64,000 bases of DNA, from positions 14,736 to 78,735 of the forward strand of contig JTDE01001334.1 in NCBI GenBank assembly GCA_014338405.1. Direction: 5' to 3'. This stretch comes from Paragonimus skrjabini miyazakii. Taxonomy: Eukaryota > Platyhelminthes > Trematoda > Plagiorchiida > Troglotrematidae. Positions 48,601 through 55,825 of this stretch are shown piece after piece. The translations under genes and the position numbers were made by a program. The notes under the pieces were generated by a model that was not told where the DNA came from, did not search any database, and saw only the letters and a program-made list of their open reading frames with translations. The first letter of the stretch is position 1; each line of letters opens with the position of its first letter.

Positions 48601-48835
48601 GCGGCCAGCGCATACGCGGCCGCATAAATCGCAACGTCAGTGATAGATTATACGTAAGTTGAACATCGCTCACGTTTTATTAAATCTTTTTAATTCAGAT
48701 GTGCCTTCCATCCAGCCCCCATCAAAAAAAACTGCTCTTGTTATAGCTGGTGATGGAATCGATAAGGATTTGAACTTTGGTCCAAGCTTTTGGGAACCAA
48801 CTGTATTGATCAACGAGTCATTGAATTCACATTAA
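3587..48835 (+). CDS. MYT1: MYT1/ST18-family CCHC zinc-finger transcription factor (whole gene model, 11 exons)
   Basis: This is a nuclear DNA-binding protein of the Myt1 family, which in animals acts mainly as a transcriptional repressor in neural differentiation (family knowledge). Proposed exons: 3587-3699, 3797-4317, 4471-4561, 8414-8454, 14792-14882, 21504-21571, 23553-24594, 29074-29442, 30020-30325, 31217-31299 and 48699-48835. Every junction has GT/AG ends and matching phase; the sum is 2,862 nt, or 953 residues plus stop. Finger 1 uses C222, C227, H240, C246; finger 2 uses C266, C271, H284, C290. Both carry the family signature (CPxxGCxGxGH, HRSxSGCP). A PIDLS motif lies at residues 627-631. 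Vertebrate relatives have more fingers and a C-terminal coiled coil; neither was found here, so the protein is either a compact form or the 3' part of the model is incomplete. Family assignment is very confident, the outermost exons are not. Confidence 0.8.
3797..4317 (+). CDS. MYT1: MYT1-like exon 2 (N-terminal acidic, Ser/Thr-rich region)
   Basis: This 521-nt exon encodes residues 38-212. The acceptor follows a pyrimidine/G-rich run ending TTGCAG. The donor CAG|GTAAGA is close to consensus and leaves phase 1. The protein is polar and acidic (EPDLSVTHSS, DAREEDEQPKK), as expected for the disordered N-terminal half of Myt1-family factors, and shows no recognisable fold. It directly precedes finger exon 3 across a 153-base intron, and the split codon reads Val. 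The opposite strand is also open here over 121 codons, which I treat as a shadow. Confidence 0.75.
4471..4561 (+). CDS. MYT1: MYT1-like exon 3 (CCHC zinc finger 1 core)
   Basis: The 91-nt exon has phase 1 in and phase 2 out, acceptor TCCGTTTCAG and donor AAG|GTGGGT. It encodes a basic lead-in (KKGRSAEGR) followed by CPIRGCDGTGHATGLYSYHR, nearly all of a Myt1-type finger: first two cysteines at residues 222 and 227, the conserved GH at 231-232, and the ligand histidine at 240. The final Cys is on exon 4 through the split Ser codon. Myt1 fingers recognise AAGTT-type DNA motifs (family knowledge). This is one of the most secure features of the window. Confidence 0.93.
4562..7589 (+). other. MYT1-like intron 3, upstream part
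   Basis: This lies between finger exon 3 and a Penelope fragment. Short open frames on both strands (for example 4,916-5,600 minus) lack splice sites and compositional support. I see no gene or clear repeat in it. Confidence 0.5.
7590..8275 (-). pseudogene. Penelope-like retroelement fragment 1 (N-terminal and reverse transcriptase part)
   Basis: Read on the minus strand from 8275 down, the piece encodes a leader (QLPSNDRRHTSRGVKISFTL; TLEYIEHADKKNNRNKQRLD), then after a small disruption a segment matching the Penelope RT entry region (FGFRLSQKHKCGFPLKPI; SPYHKLARRLVDILHPI), then DTLFTNVTIRETVDVLCDFI, the RT A-motif region. It is broken by a frameshift, lacks the YxDD box and the GIY-YIG domain, and fades near 7590. 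It belongs to the same family as the arm at 27.77-28.01 kb. Penelope elements are telomerase-related retroelements with GIY-YIG endonucleases (family knowledge). Confidence 0.75.
8414..8454 (+). CDS. MYT1: MYT1-like exon 4 (finger 1 tail, 41-nt exon)
   Basis: This very small exon completes finger 1. After acceptor TTTTTTTGCACAG, one base completes Ser242, then Val-Ser-Gly-Cys-Pro follows, with Cys246 the fourth zinc ligand, and a short basic/polar linker RKDKASVA. The donor is GCCG|GTGAGT, phase 1 out. It joins exon 5 through a Glu codon. The exon sits about 140 bases downstream of a Penelope-like fragment on the opposite strand. It is too short for automatic ORF calling, but the finger signature and phases leave little doubt. 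Confidence 0.9.
8455..14791 (+). other. MYT1-like intron 4
   Basis: A 6.3-kb intron between the two halves of the finger region. It contains several short open frames (for example 10,862-11,131 plus and 10,840-11,079 minus, overlapping) that I cannot support as genes, and a short CA-rich microsatellite near 13,030. No recognised transposon proteins were found. Confidence 0.55.
13029..13068. repeat. (CA)n microsatellite
   Basis: An imperfect CA/CATA run (CACATACACACACACATACA and flanks). A short open frame overlaps it (12,784-13,086); repeats of this kind create open frames without being coding. Confidence 0.8.
14792..14882 (+). CDS. MYT1: MYT1-like exon 5 (CCHC zinc finger 2 core)
   Basis: Again exactly 91 nt with phase 1 in and phase 2 out, acceptor TTTTTCTCTACAG and donor AAG|GTGAGT. 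It encodes lead-in ELALYHQTLH and then CPTPGCTGRGHVNDNRSSHR, close to the consensus Myt1-family finger (CPTPGCTGRGHV is highly conserved in animals). Ligands are C266, C271 and H284; the fourth, C290, is on exon 6. The linker between the fingers is 19 residues, within the usual range for paired Myt1 fingers. Confidence 0.93.
14883..20387 (+). other. MYT1-like intron 5, upstream part
   Basis: Contains no supported gene. An AC-rich stretch at 15.93-16.08 kb is open in several frames on both strands, which reflects composition. A 91-codon open frame at 18,107-18,382 cannot fit between exons 5 and 6, whose join is fixed by the finger motif. Confidence 0.5.
20388..20703 (+). mobile_element. inverted SINE composite (copy 2) flanked by a 14-bp direct repeat
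   Basis: A complete plus-strand SINE (about 20,530-20,689; A box 20,561-20,572, B box 20,613-20,623) is preceded by an inverted 3' half of the same SINE (20,402 to about 20,455, reverse B box 20,440-20,450). The outer ends form perfect 12-bp inverted repeats, TAGATGAAACCC at 20,402 and GGGTTTCATCTA at 20,650. The 14-mer AGTAAGGAGTAATT occurs at 20,388-20,401 and again at 20,690-20,703, like a target-site duplication around the whole composite. The tail of SINE copy 1 contains a similar AAGGACGTAATT, so part of the direct repeat may instead be element sequence. Confidence 0.75.
20704..21503 (+). other. MYT1-like intron 5, downstream part
   Basis: No gene or repeat was recognised. Several short open frames run up to exon 6 but are AT-rich and hydrophobic by composition. 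Nothing else was seen. Confidence 0.45.
21504..21571 (+). CDS. MYT1: MYT1-like exon 6 (finger 2 tail and basic patch)
   Basis: The 68-nt exon follows acceptor TTTGTTTTAG and ends ATTG|GTAAGT, phase 2 in and phase 1 out. It supplies Ser286, then FSGCP with the last zinc ligand C290, followed by the strongly basic stretch CRNRRKQLKRQGSP (residues 294-307). The basic patch is a plausible nuclear-localisation or DNA-backbone contact segment (inference). In the same position Myt1 relatives carry a short conserved tail after GCP. The split codon with exon 7 reads Val. Confidence 0.9.
21572..23552 (+). other. MYT1-like intron 6
   Basis: A 2-kb intron between the finger 2 tail and the large exon. 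No repeat or coding feature could be supported. The open frame of exon 7 continues about 30 codons back into it without an in-frame stop. Confidence 0.5.
23553..24594 (+). CDS. MYT1: MYT1-like exon 7 (large Pro/Ser-rich region with PIDLS motif)
   Basis: This 1,042-nt exon encodes residues 309-656, the longest open stretch of the window. The acceptor CTCCACATTAG is the only nearby one that keeps the phase-1 frame; the donor ATGTC|GTAAGT is strong and leaves phase 2. The sequence is rich in Pro, Ser, Leu and Thr (YPPLPPPAYP, SVPEPLPPPHD), typical of a disordered regulatory domain. Near its end, FEVPIDLSIK (PIDLS at 24506-24520, residues 627-631) matches the PxDLS docking motif for CtBP co-repressors. 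The open frame continues upstream of the acceptor, so the exact 5' boundary should be confirmed with transcripts. Confidence 0.82.
24595..25400 (+). other. MYT1-like intron 7, first part, with an orphan exon-like frame
   Basis: Mostly featureless. An open frame ending near 25,322 includes an acidic peptide (SSTDDTDDDRKVLLDS) preceded by TTTTATTCAG and followed by TCTG|GTAGAG at 25,312. It could be an exon, but its phase (out 1) does not fit exon 8, so it is not in my model. It might be an alternative exon or chance. Confidence 0.35.
25456..25517 (-). ncRNA. hammerhead-ribozyme-like motif in Penelope 2 (degenerate)
   Basis: On the minus strand CTGATGA (25,517-25,511) and GAAAC (25,491-25,487) bracket a stem II of six pairs (GTCACC with GGTGAT, 6-base loop, one G-U). 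Stem III can pair GTTTGC with GCGAAC (25,461-25,456). These are the two invariant boxes of the hammerhead ribozyme, known in Penelope terminal repeats. There is one extra U after CTGATGA, stem III has a mismatch next to the cleavage triplet (AUA), and I found no good stem I. It is probably inactive, or only a look-alike. Confidence 0.4.
25581..25862 (-). promoter_or_regulatory. Penelope 2 promoter-like block: four CCAAT boxes and a TATA box
   Basis: On the minus strand CCAAT occurs at 25,858-25,862, 25,797-25,801, 25,710-25,714 and 25,625-25,629, three of them inside CCAATCAGA, with spacings of 61, 87 and 85 bases. TATATAAGAGC follows at 25,581-25,591. The order and orientation are those of a pol II promoter reading on the minus strand, in the terminal region downstream of the GIY-YIG gene. 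This fits the model in which Penelope terminal repeats drive a following tandem copy (inference). Confidence 0.55.
26660..27764 (+). other. MYT1-like intron 7, between two Penelope remnants
   Basis: No gene was recognised. Short open frames (27,229-27,459 plus; 27,522-27,806 minus) lack motifs or splice-site support. It may include decayed element sequence I cannot identify. Confidence 0.45.
27765..28440 (-). pseudogene. Penelope-like retroelement 3: GIY-YIG end joined to an inverted 5' arm
   Basis: The minus strand from 28,440 encodes a Penelope 3' domain: LPFKGDHITTDVSQKLQSAL, then SHVIYQFTCSCGDVYIGRTD (GIY-YIG core), LRQRMAEHMPKWL and SPIAKHIMKTGH, degenerating near 28,015. From about 28,013 down to 27,765 the sequence is instead the 5' part of the same kind of element in the opposite orientation. 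Plus-strand 27,841-27,990 (YIRHADNNNNRNNQRL, ADKLRESTVYAHTGPDGGE) is homologous to the minus-strand leader of Penelope fragment 1. The result is a head-to-tail inversion around 28,014. Confidence 0.8.
28441..29073 (+). other. MYT1-like intron 7, last part
   Basis: AT-rich with no recognised element. Open frames at 28,596-28,883 and 28,802-29,032 are hydrophobic by composition and unsupported. Confidence 0.45.
29074..29442 (+). CDS. MYT1: MYT1-like exon 8 (polar region)
   Basis: The acceptor is CCTTTCAACAG, followed by an open frame through to donor ACTAG|GTAAGT (369 nt, phase 2 in and out). It encodes residues 656-779, starting AKTNTLSRSKEG and including four cysteines near the start (GSCSF, HLCPE, DECDS) with unclear meaning. 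The remainder is Ser/Thr/Asn-rich and without recognised domains. The phase-2 joins to exon 7 (Ser) and exon 9 (Ser) both work, which is the main support. Confidence 0.68.
29443..31216 (+). other. MYT1-like introns 8 and 9 (around exon 9)
   Basis: Intron 8 (29,443-30,019, 577 bases) and intron 9 (30,326-31,216, 891 bases) carry no recognised repeats or genes. Exon 9 at 30,020-30,325 lies between them. Confidence 0.5.
30020..30325 (+). CDS. MYT1: MYT1-like exon 9 (polar region)
   Basis: The 306-nt exon follows acceptor CCTATGTTCAG and ends AAGAT|GTGAGT, phase 2 in and out. It encodes residues 779-881, beginning SQAIKESRDQYG and containing the Met/Ser-rich stretch CLASSMSMSNKL. No domain is recognised. 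Strong consensus splice sites at both ends and 101 uninterrupted codons in the right phase support it. It lies only 577 bases after exon 8. Confidence 0.72.
31217..31299 (+). CDS. MYT1: MYT1-like exon 10 (tentative)
   Basis: A short exon encoding roughly residues 881-909 (QENSDTPQYYCTEVESINPS and on), phase 2 in and phase 1 out, donor AAAG|GTATTA. The acceptor used here ends GTGCCGTAG. A stronger-looking acceptor 8 bases upstream (TTTCTAACACAG) would put the exon in a frame that stops after about 20 codons, making it a possible alternative terminal exon. The composition resembles exons 8 and 9, so I favour the open frame, with limited confidence. Confidence 0.45.
31300..34480 (+). other. putative intron 10, first part, with weak exon candidates
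   Basis: One candidate small exon ends at 33,840: after ATGCAG at 33,774, 66 bases encode DRHTKQYESRMCSYAEETAQ and on, before LA|GTAAGT, phase 0 both ways. That phase does not fit between exons 10 and 11. An 83-codon open frame at 32,210-32,461 has no splice support. Otherwise I see nothing. Confidence 0.3.
34485..34915. repeat. dispersed repeat family B, copy 1
   Basis: Starts near TTAGATCTCGTCAGTAATGC and ends near the Phe/Lys-rich AT run and GGCCGAAAATTCTA. The 55.58-55.83 kb segment aligns with it over most of its length, and the first ~100 bases recur at 61.6 kb. This copy carries about 150 bases not present in the 55.6 kb copy. No coding content was seen; it may be a MITE or a decayed LTR. 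Confidence 0.6.
36190..36305 (+). CDS. weak exon candidate in the 31-48 kb region
   Basis: TTCCTCAATATTATAG precedes 116 open bases encoding LTKVSCFKSTILFQRFQPLS and continuing VPTLVPSFTYDGSL before TCACTG|GTAATC. Phase 1 in fits exon 10, but phase 0 out fits nothing found downstream. It could be a real exon with an unseen partner, or chance. I did not include it in the gene model. Confidence 0.22.
37183..37850. repeat. dispersed repeat family A, copy 1
   Basis: From about 37,240 this segment aligns with 47,930-48,570 in the same orientation over some 600 bases with many point changes and small indels (shared blocks include TGTCACA-TGACCGA and GCTGGTTAGC-like motifs). Its first 50 bases (37,183-37,235, TATGTTAACATTTCGTTCAC) instead resemble the Penelope 5' arm at 27,785-27,820. 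No intact coding frame. Age and class are unknown. Confidence 0.65.
38130..40930 (-). pseudogene. degenerate LINE (non-LTR retrotransposon)
   Basis: Read on the minus strand in order: a 5' leader (40,930 to about 40,530); an endonuclease start FGTWNLRAILDR, then VIDVTTLSETRV, at about 40,470-40,260; a second endonuclease piece with VYGPTMYHPDDKMDHFYDNL and LFVLEDFNTQ (the ExDFN box) at 40,130-39,990; RT with FYAVLMDLTRAFVSMSREVL and KQGCPLATGLLNLYL at 38,660-38,380; then the catalytic box decayed from YADD to LIDD near 38,250. The order is that of a LINE ORF2 with apurinic endonuclease and RT. Multiple frameshifts and stops make it inactive. Plus-strand open frames at 39,367-39,681 are antisense shadows. 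Confidence 0.78.
40931..47757 (+). other. putative intron 10, middle part
   Basis: No recognised protein domains. A weak exon candidate at 42,296-42,342 (after CTTCTTCTAG, ELSNSNQGHATKNQY, before GTATGA) and another after CATCTTCAG at about 47,304 (CNYEFIELDQDIDQIHDR, then stop) are noted but unsupported. The stretch at 44,830-45,290 may be an old retroelement remnant, but I cannot prove it. Confidence 0.3.
47759..47899. repeat. foldback (inverted repeat) element
   Basis: Left arm about 47,759-47,825 (TGTAAAAGACGAACACCGAG to AAGGATCTGTT) and right arm about 47,831-47,899 (AACAGATCTTAGTG to GTGTTCGCCTTTTACA) are inverted repeats of roughly 67 bases with about three-quarters identity and a loop of only a few bases. 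Transcribed, this would make a long hairpin. It lies directly before repeat family A copy 2. It resembles a foldback or MITE-type element. Confidence 0.7.
47930..48570. repeat. dispersed repeat family A, copy 2
   Basis: Aligns with 37,240-37,850 in the same orientation. This copy is more GC-rich and apparently less decayed (CACCACTTGTGGTTCCACTC; CTGGTTAGCCAGCTGAATGG), and ends about 130 bases before the acceptor of the putative terminal exon. Opposing open frames of 70-90 codons here are by-products of its composition. Confidence 0.65.
48699..48835 (+). CDS. MYT1: MYT1-like exon 11 (putative terminal exon)
   Basis: After a good acceptor (CTTTTTAATTCAG) an open frame of 44 codons runs to TAA at 48833-48835, beginning VPSIQPPSKKTALVIAGDG and ending with FWEPTVLINESLNSH. 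It needs phase 1 in, which is what exon 10 offers (split codon Asp), and a poly(A) signal follows 67 bases after the stop. It looks like a genuine last exon. Its assignment to the MYT1-like gene requires an intron of 17.4 kb and rests only on phase and strand; it could belong to another gene. No family was recognised from the peptide. Confidence 0.45.
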
Positions 48836-48901
48836 GCACAACCAAAATATCACGTAAAGACTCAGTCTGTAAATACATAACGTTTTAAGTGGCTACAATG
48901 T

Positions 48902-48907
48902 AATAAA
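48902..48907 (+). terminator. poly(A) signal AATAAA after exon 11
   Basis: AATAAA lies 67 bases after the stop codon of the putative terminal exon, consistent with a short 3' UTR. AATAAA is common in AT-rich DNA, so its weight comes only from this position. Confidence 0.4.
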
Positions 48908-48909
48908 AG

Positions 48910-51900
48910 GTGATCGCCTCTGTCAAACTGAGAGGCGCTGGTGATAGTCTTTCGTGTGACACTAGAAACAAACGTTTAGGAAACAGCTGGTGGTATTCGA
49001 CATTCGGAAACTCAAGGATACCCTTTTATTAGTTAAAACATCAAATTAAAAAAACATTCTTGAAGCAATCGTGCGCACACCTTAAGCGAGTTGATGTAAG
49101 TAATAAACTTTAGACCTGAAACAATTTGTTGCTGTATCAAGCATGGCAGAACGTGCGGAACTAGTTGATAGATGGGTCTCATCTACCTTGAAACACACAA
49201 ATACACACGAATTTGGGCTGTTGTATACTGGGCTAGAAGAAGGTTTAAAAAACGAAAATGTTTCATTTTTCCAGTCAAACTGTGATATACAATGAAGAAC
49301 AAATCCTCTACAACATTTGATGACTCTCGGTAAAACAGCCTGAGCAAATTCCCAAACCCTTGTTTAAATCAAACAAGTTAGGGCCAAAGTTTGGTAGCCA
49401 ACCGCATCTAGGTGGAACTATAAACTTGGAGAAGTATCATCAAGAAGTTGAAGTGTTGTACTGTAAACAAAGTGACAAACGTCCCACCCGACTAACTGAA
49501 GAGGCTCAAACTTGCCCGTTGGCAATACCCTTCCAAACATTTTACAGCTGGCCATTCAGAAATTTAGAGAATTGAAATATGAAACTTCACTACCCCAATC
49601 TTGTTCAGCAAATTTTATTTTAAGGAAGTAAGCTTCCTTTGGATCAGTAAAGTCAACATTGTCAGATCATCGTTTTGACCGAACAAGAACAGTGGGATAC
49701 GCAATAAAGGACTGTGCATCCGTCGGCACGGTGATCTCAGTTGTGCCTGCAATAGAAAATTGGAACATCAGATGTCATAAAACATAGGAGTCTTCCTTGG
49801 CTCCTTTGGATAGCAGTCTTTAACGAGTTAGACCTATCCTGTTGTTAAAGGACTGACTTTTTCTCGGTAACAAGTTGGTTCCGTGAGTGGTTTGTATGGC
49901 GTTAGGGATTTTCTGGCATTTATTCACAACGCAACTTTGTCATGTATAAAAAGCTGTAGACCACAGTGTGAAAATAATTTGATGTGGCGAAATGTGTTTA
50001 ACAGATGCAGTTTGCAGAAGACTTTCTAGACTTTTGTATTCAGAAGCTATTTGCGTTCTTCGTTATTGCTGTTAGTATTTATTCAACACAGTTATCTTGA
50101 TGAAACTTATTATCTATTGAGTTGTATTCATTCATGTAACATGTGAAGGACCCTTCGCTAATTTTGAAACCACTTGAAATTACAGTGATCATATCCTAAG
50201 ACTGTGCAGACCAAATCCCGGATACTTTTTCCCTGCAGAATAATACGCATTCATGTACCAGTTGTACTCAGTGGTCAACTGCAGTTAGGGGAACCTGGAT
50301 ATAACCAAGACAAACCTGTCAGAACTTGCAGTTGGCCGTCGTTTCAACAATGCCGGCACACAATCTACTGAACTAACGGCAGCAGTGATTGTACGTGTGT
50401 TATTTGATATATCGGTGGGAAAGAATTTCTTAGTATGCTTTGGTCACCAGGCCACAATTGGATGTTCACGTCCGAATTGCTGAGGCGTGAAAGAGCAAAG
50501 ATACACTTGAGCACGAAGTGACTCAGGTTCCAGCTGTTACCAGGGTTCTTGTGATGTACGTATAGCACGTCGTGCAACCGTTTCAAAGTTCCAGCTCACG
50601 TGGACTGCGTGACGTTTCCCCCCTCGGTCAGGGTCATATCAACCGCACACGTGTCTAGATGTCCCGCAGTGCAGGCTGCCATGCAACGAGGACGGATAAA
50701 TTGAACTAGCCCAGGAGGTTTGATGACCTGTTGTCAGTTCACTGACGCACGAACAAGCAAACAGCAATCTGGTTTCAATAGGATTAATGTCTCTGTGCTC
50801 TGATCCAAATAACACAATAGAAATGTCATCTCCTGGCGTAATACTATGTGCATACAATCCACGGCCTTTGCAAAAGCAGGTGTGCAAAGTAAAGCGCGTA
50901 TCTTCTTACAGGTCGTATATGGACAGTTATATAGAGTTTACTAACCGTGAAAAAATGTTTCATCAATTTCCTGACATCTTAAGTTGAAGATAGAATACTT
51001 TAGGAAGAAGCTGTTGCTTGAACCTGCTGAATATGGCTACATTACAGCCAAAAATAATCAGAAAACAATTAAGGAAAAATCAGTAAGGTTTAACGCAATG
51101 AGCTTTGTTTATACCCACAAGAAAGACAACTATTACAATTAACCAAAGTTATACTTTTATGTTTGTCGACTGCAATATCGTATGACTGCTAACTTAGACT
51201 TTCCAGTAAGTTATAACTACTATGTCATCTTTGCGTAAGTTCCTACACAGAACGTAATACCTTTTACAAACAGTTTAGCTATAAACTGCCTCACATCTGT
51301 TGAAGACAAGTAATTTTGGTAGTCGTCAATCTTTTGGAGTGAATAACATTAAATTCAGGATTTTCCAATCTAATATTTGCAACAAAACAGAAACAATCGA
51401 GAAATGTAGGAAATACCCATTTTGTTTACGTTTGCAAGTTACGTTTATTTTATGTACAGCTATCTAATGAATAGTTCTAACGGCCAGAAGGATAGCATAA
51501 GTATTGTGCCAGCATGACTGCACGAAATGGACTGCTCGGTAAAGGATTTACGAACAAAGTATTGCTACCTTCCAGTTGTTTCTAACTCAAAGTAGTCGGC
51601 TAACAAGATCATTAAAAAAGCAAGCAGTTGTTATAAAATGCGATTTTCCTAGTGGTTTGTTCATAAGCTAACATTTGCTACTCATTTTAAGACATAGCTG
51701 ATGATTTTTGAACAGTTTTAAGAGAAACATTGAATAATTGTGATGATCCGCAGGTGTAACCAGAACAGTTTGTAAAACTTTGTTAAAATGTGATGATGTG
51801 TAAAATTAGTCGATTAGAGAAAACACACTCTCCGGTGCATTCTCACTTACCGATTAGAAAGACCATGCTAATCTAAAATGCTGAATACTTTAAAACTCTA

Positions 51901-54900
51901 TGGCCTTGGCTTTGATTGGTAGCGACTGTGGAGATTTCAAACACCCCAACTAAGTGAATAACAAAAATGATTTTCGCAACATCGCAAACATTGGCAATTA
52001 CTTATTGAAACAATCAATTATAACAAAGATAGTCTTGAAAATTAGGAAGCACATAATGATCTGTTCAGGATCTATTGTAGTAGAAGTTAACAATCCACAC
52101 AACTTACTCTGTTTTCTTGATAATAAAGTTTATGTGCCCGGAAGAAAACGTAATCTTAGACATTTAGTGACTGACAAAACACAACCTAACAATGATTCGG
52201 ACCATTCAGTGGTCACCTGCTGAGGACCGCATTTTTTATGAACCAAAGTTAATCATACGACCTGAATGTAAACCCAAAATATAATTCTCTGCCCAGATTT
52301 CATCCTTTTTGGGTATTACTAATTGAACAGAAAGCTAGTCCACCTAACATATGTGGGTCAGAGGTAGACTCATCGATGATACTCAGCGGAAATTAGTCAT
52401 GATGAAATGAATCTTCATGACAAACAACCGTATTGTTTAAGTCCAACCCTCCACAATAGTCCTAAAACTGTATATTACATCACGTTATTTCTGATAATCA
52501 GGGATACCCAAATGACTGGACTATAACTCCTGGTCTGTATTTGAAATGATGCACCATGCACCCTGCATGGTGTGCATTTGGGTGCACAGTTTAAATTGCA
52601 TTTTCCAAGTTGTTCTACTGGACCATCGCTTCATTTGCACTCTTCCACATAATCAGATGATGATGTTTATTGGAAGATTATGAGCTCAGAGAAATCTGGC
52701 GATCAATAATCTCATTGTAAGCATTTTAAACGAATGACTTGTGGTAATCATATATAGTCTTATGATACTAAACTATTTCCGATGTTGTTCAAGATAAGCT
52801 CAGACAGTTTATATTGTGATTCTACCCCACAACTTATCAAATATCAGTCAATTTTGCTCACATTGTGTTTAGCGATACTTCAGAATGAGTGTGTTCGATC
52901 TGGAGAAAACTTGTGAGTAGATGGGGACATAATGATTCGAACTGTTTTAAAGTTTAACAGAATGTTTCAGTGCATGAAGAAGTGACCGTTCAAATGGTTC
53001 ATATCTCCCCCCCAATTGAATAATGCCTTACTTGGGTTGATTAACAGTTTCATAACCATATGTTCCAGATTGCTAATTATAACTTTTTTGAATACAATCC
53101 ATCATCAATCGGTCTGGATGTTTGTTGACTAATTACGACAGTAGTAACAAGCTTTCAGATTTCCACAATTACACGTAATGAGTTAAAATAGATCCTAAAC
53201 AGGTTAGTTTGAAATTGGGCCCAAGCGTTATTTCACGTGCAGATCGTGAAATGATAAATGCGTCGCTTCCGTCGAGTATTAGAACACAGGTCAATAAAAA
53301 CTCGCATCAGACAATCAAACTGGCAACATTCAATACATACTTGTAGGTCTTAGTATTGACCATGTGGAGCTGATCTCAGTCAAATTCTTCATGGATTGCA
53401 CCATAACATAACACACTGGGGGATGCAATACTACGCAGTCTCCTACTTCGTGTCTGGAGCTAAAGATTGTCGCCTGTTAGTGACGTAGATTCTTCGTATG
53501 AGTATTGTGATTTGAGACTAGAAGCCTTTCAGTTGATTAGTCTTTGGTTTCTAATGTTGCATAGTATGAATAATTGGAAATAAACCAGCATCTAGCCCTT
53601 CAAATTGCTGTTAGCCTAAAGCATTGATTGGCTGGTTGATTAGTCGGTGGGTTGATGAGTTCGTTGGTAAGCTTTGTAATCATTTCCCTAAGCCTCGGCA
53701 TTCAAAATTACGTAGAAGTGATGCAAATCGAAAGCTAAACTTCCAAAAGATCATACACATAATTTGCTCTAATCGCAATTACACCCAGGCTGCTTAGAAT
53801 ATTGATCAGACAACATGTGAGATAGTTAGTTTAGAGTTTGGCAATTAAATCTGTGGGTTCATCTATTTGCTAGTTGATTGCAACCTTGAGACTGCAAATG
53901 TACATAATTGAATTAAGCTAAGCACCGTAGGATATGAGTAGTGAACGTTTGGCTAGCAAAAGACTTCAAGAAACAAGATGAAAGAGTATACTGATTGTTG
54001 AAAATCCAACTTGGCTATAAAATGAACAACGATTACTCAAACACAGTGTTATGCAGAGGAAAACGGAAGAGCTAGAAAAACAGACACGGACACGAACACT
54101 GACAGATTTGATCCTGAATGCCAACGAAATACTTCTTCAATTAAAAAAACACTGATAGTAGTTAATTGAGTTGAGTGCGTCTGTTATCTTAGAGTCGATA
54201 CAGTAGCACCGAATTACTGCTTGTGTGTTTGTATTGGATTATGGAAAGTATATATAATGACCGACAAAAATAAATTCATCCAATGGACATGTTCATGTTA
54301 GGAAAAACTATAAAAACATATTATTATGAAAAGAGCCGATTTTATCACCAACGGGTACATTTTCGGTCTGTTGATAACAAAAATAGCCTAAATTTTCCCA
54401 TCGGCTATTGTGTGCGCTAGCCATGATAGGTAGGCAACTTATAGTTTTCATTAACAGTGAGACTTAATAGTTCCCACACAAATTGATTAACCTTAGGATT
54501 GTAGATTATAACTCATTTGTGAATTAGTTTTGCTATTCATCTCAGATTAAATGAAGTCCATAGATTGGTACCAAAGTTTGTTAATGCTTCTAACATTGAT
54601 TTGCGGACTATACTGAGTAAGAGATAAATCGTACAATTACCTGAAGAATGAGTAAGAATCTATGACCTTGAAGCATTTGCCATTCCTGTAGAAGGAAATG
54701 TAGTCGAAGTTCACCGGGTACGCCTAAGTGTTCAGTAGCAGCAACCACAAAACCGTTTGTGCTTACCACTGTGCCATTGATCTTCTAGTAGACACGACCG
54801 GATTACCGTATCCTGATAGTCGATCACTTTTACTTGTAAGCAATGATCATGAGAATGCAGCCAGAGTTCTAGTCCAGTCGTGGCGAGTACATGCACTACG

Positions 54901-55570
54901 GACGAGTTCTAACAGGAAAGAAACTCCAGTTTGGTGCTTTTTTTGAAAGAAACGATCTGGACGATCTACCCGAACACGAACGATAGAAAGAGCATTACAC
55001 AGGTAGAAGGACTCCCACACACTGGAAAAGAAGCACTGTCCACAGGACGTCATTTTGAGCCATTGCTGGAAGCGAAACGTAACTAATCAACCATATGAAT
55101 ATCGGCAGCTATTTGTTTTTCAACCTGAAGTTGAGGGTGCGTTTGTACACATTGGCTGAGAAGATGAATATTTTAGGCGATATACGCCGAGCTTCATACC
55201 AGTTTATTTGGACCATTCAAATGCATGAAGCTGAACGATAGCTATGAAGGCGGAATACGAAAAAGATATCAGCAGCATGATTTTACTCAATATTAATCTT
55301 AAAGATAAACTGAAAGAACTCACACGAAAGATGACATAACCAAGGAAATATCATTGATTTCGTGAACATCTAAACTGTTAACACAAGGAAAACATCCAAT
55401 ACTCACAACAGCAAATGTAGTTGTGTCGATCGGTAAAGAATTGACTCCTTTGAATTAATATTTTCCGCGAGAAACATGTGTAGCATGTGTTGAATGTCAC
55501 ACATATCTCACTTCAGTTTTCGTACCAGTATAGAACTTACTGTCAACTTCTTTCGCGAAGGATAAACTTA
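48910..55570. other. downstream flank without recognised genes
   Basis: No splice-supported or motif-bearing coding sequence was found. Open frames such as 49,360-49,575, 51,954-52,223 and 54,728-54,946 (all plus) are 70-90 codons without recognised features. A relatively GC-rich patch at 50.5-50.8 kb may be an old repeat. Confidence 0.45.
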
Positions 55571-55574
55571 TCTG

Positions 55575-55825
55575 GATTTTTTCCTGTTAGAGTTAGTCAC
55601 TAATGCATATCGTCGTCATAAATCCTGGTTACGTTCTCGTGAGACAATCGCTTCAGTAACGTTAAAACTACGTTAAGCAGAATATCAAAACCTGAGCGGG
55701 TTAACAATGTACGTTGCCGACGCGCTTTAACGAGCAAGAAACTTATGTCTAATGGTTCTTTTTTTAAAAGGGCCGGCCGAAATACTAGCCAGAATACAAA
55801 AGCTGCAACCAGATGTGAGTGGTTT
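55575..55825. repeat. dispersed repeat family B, copy 2
   Basis: Same orientation as copy 1 at 34.5 kb: TTAGTCACTAATGCATATCG near the start and a T-rich/AAAAG run followed by GGCCGAAATACTAGCC near the end. Compact relative to copy 1, lacking its central extra segment. Non-coding. Confidence 0.6.
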
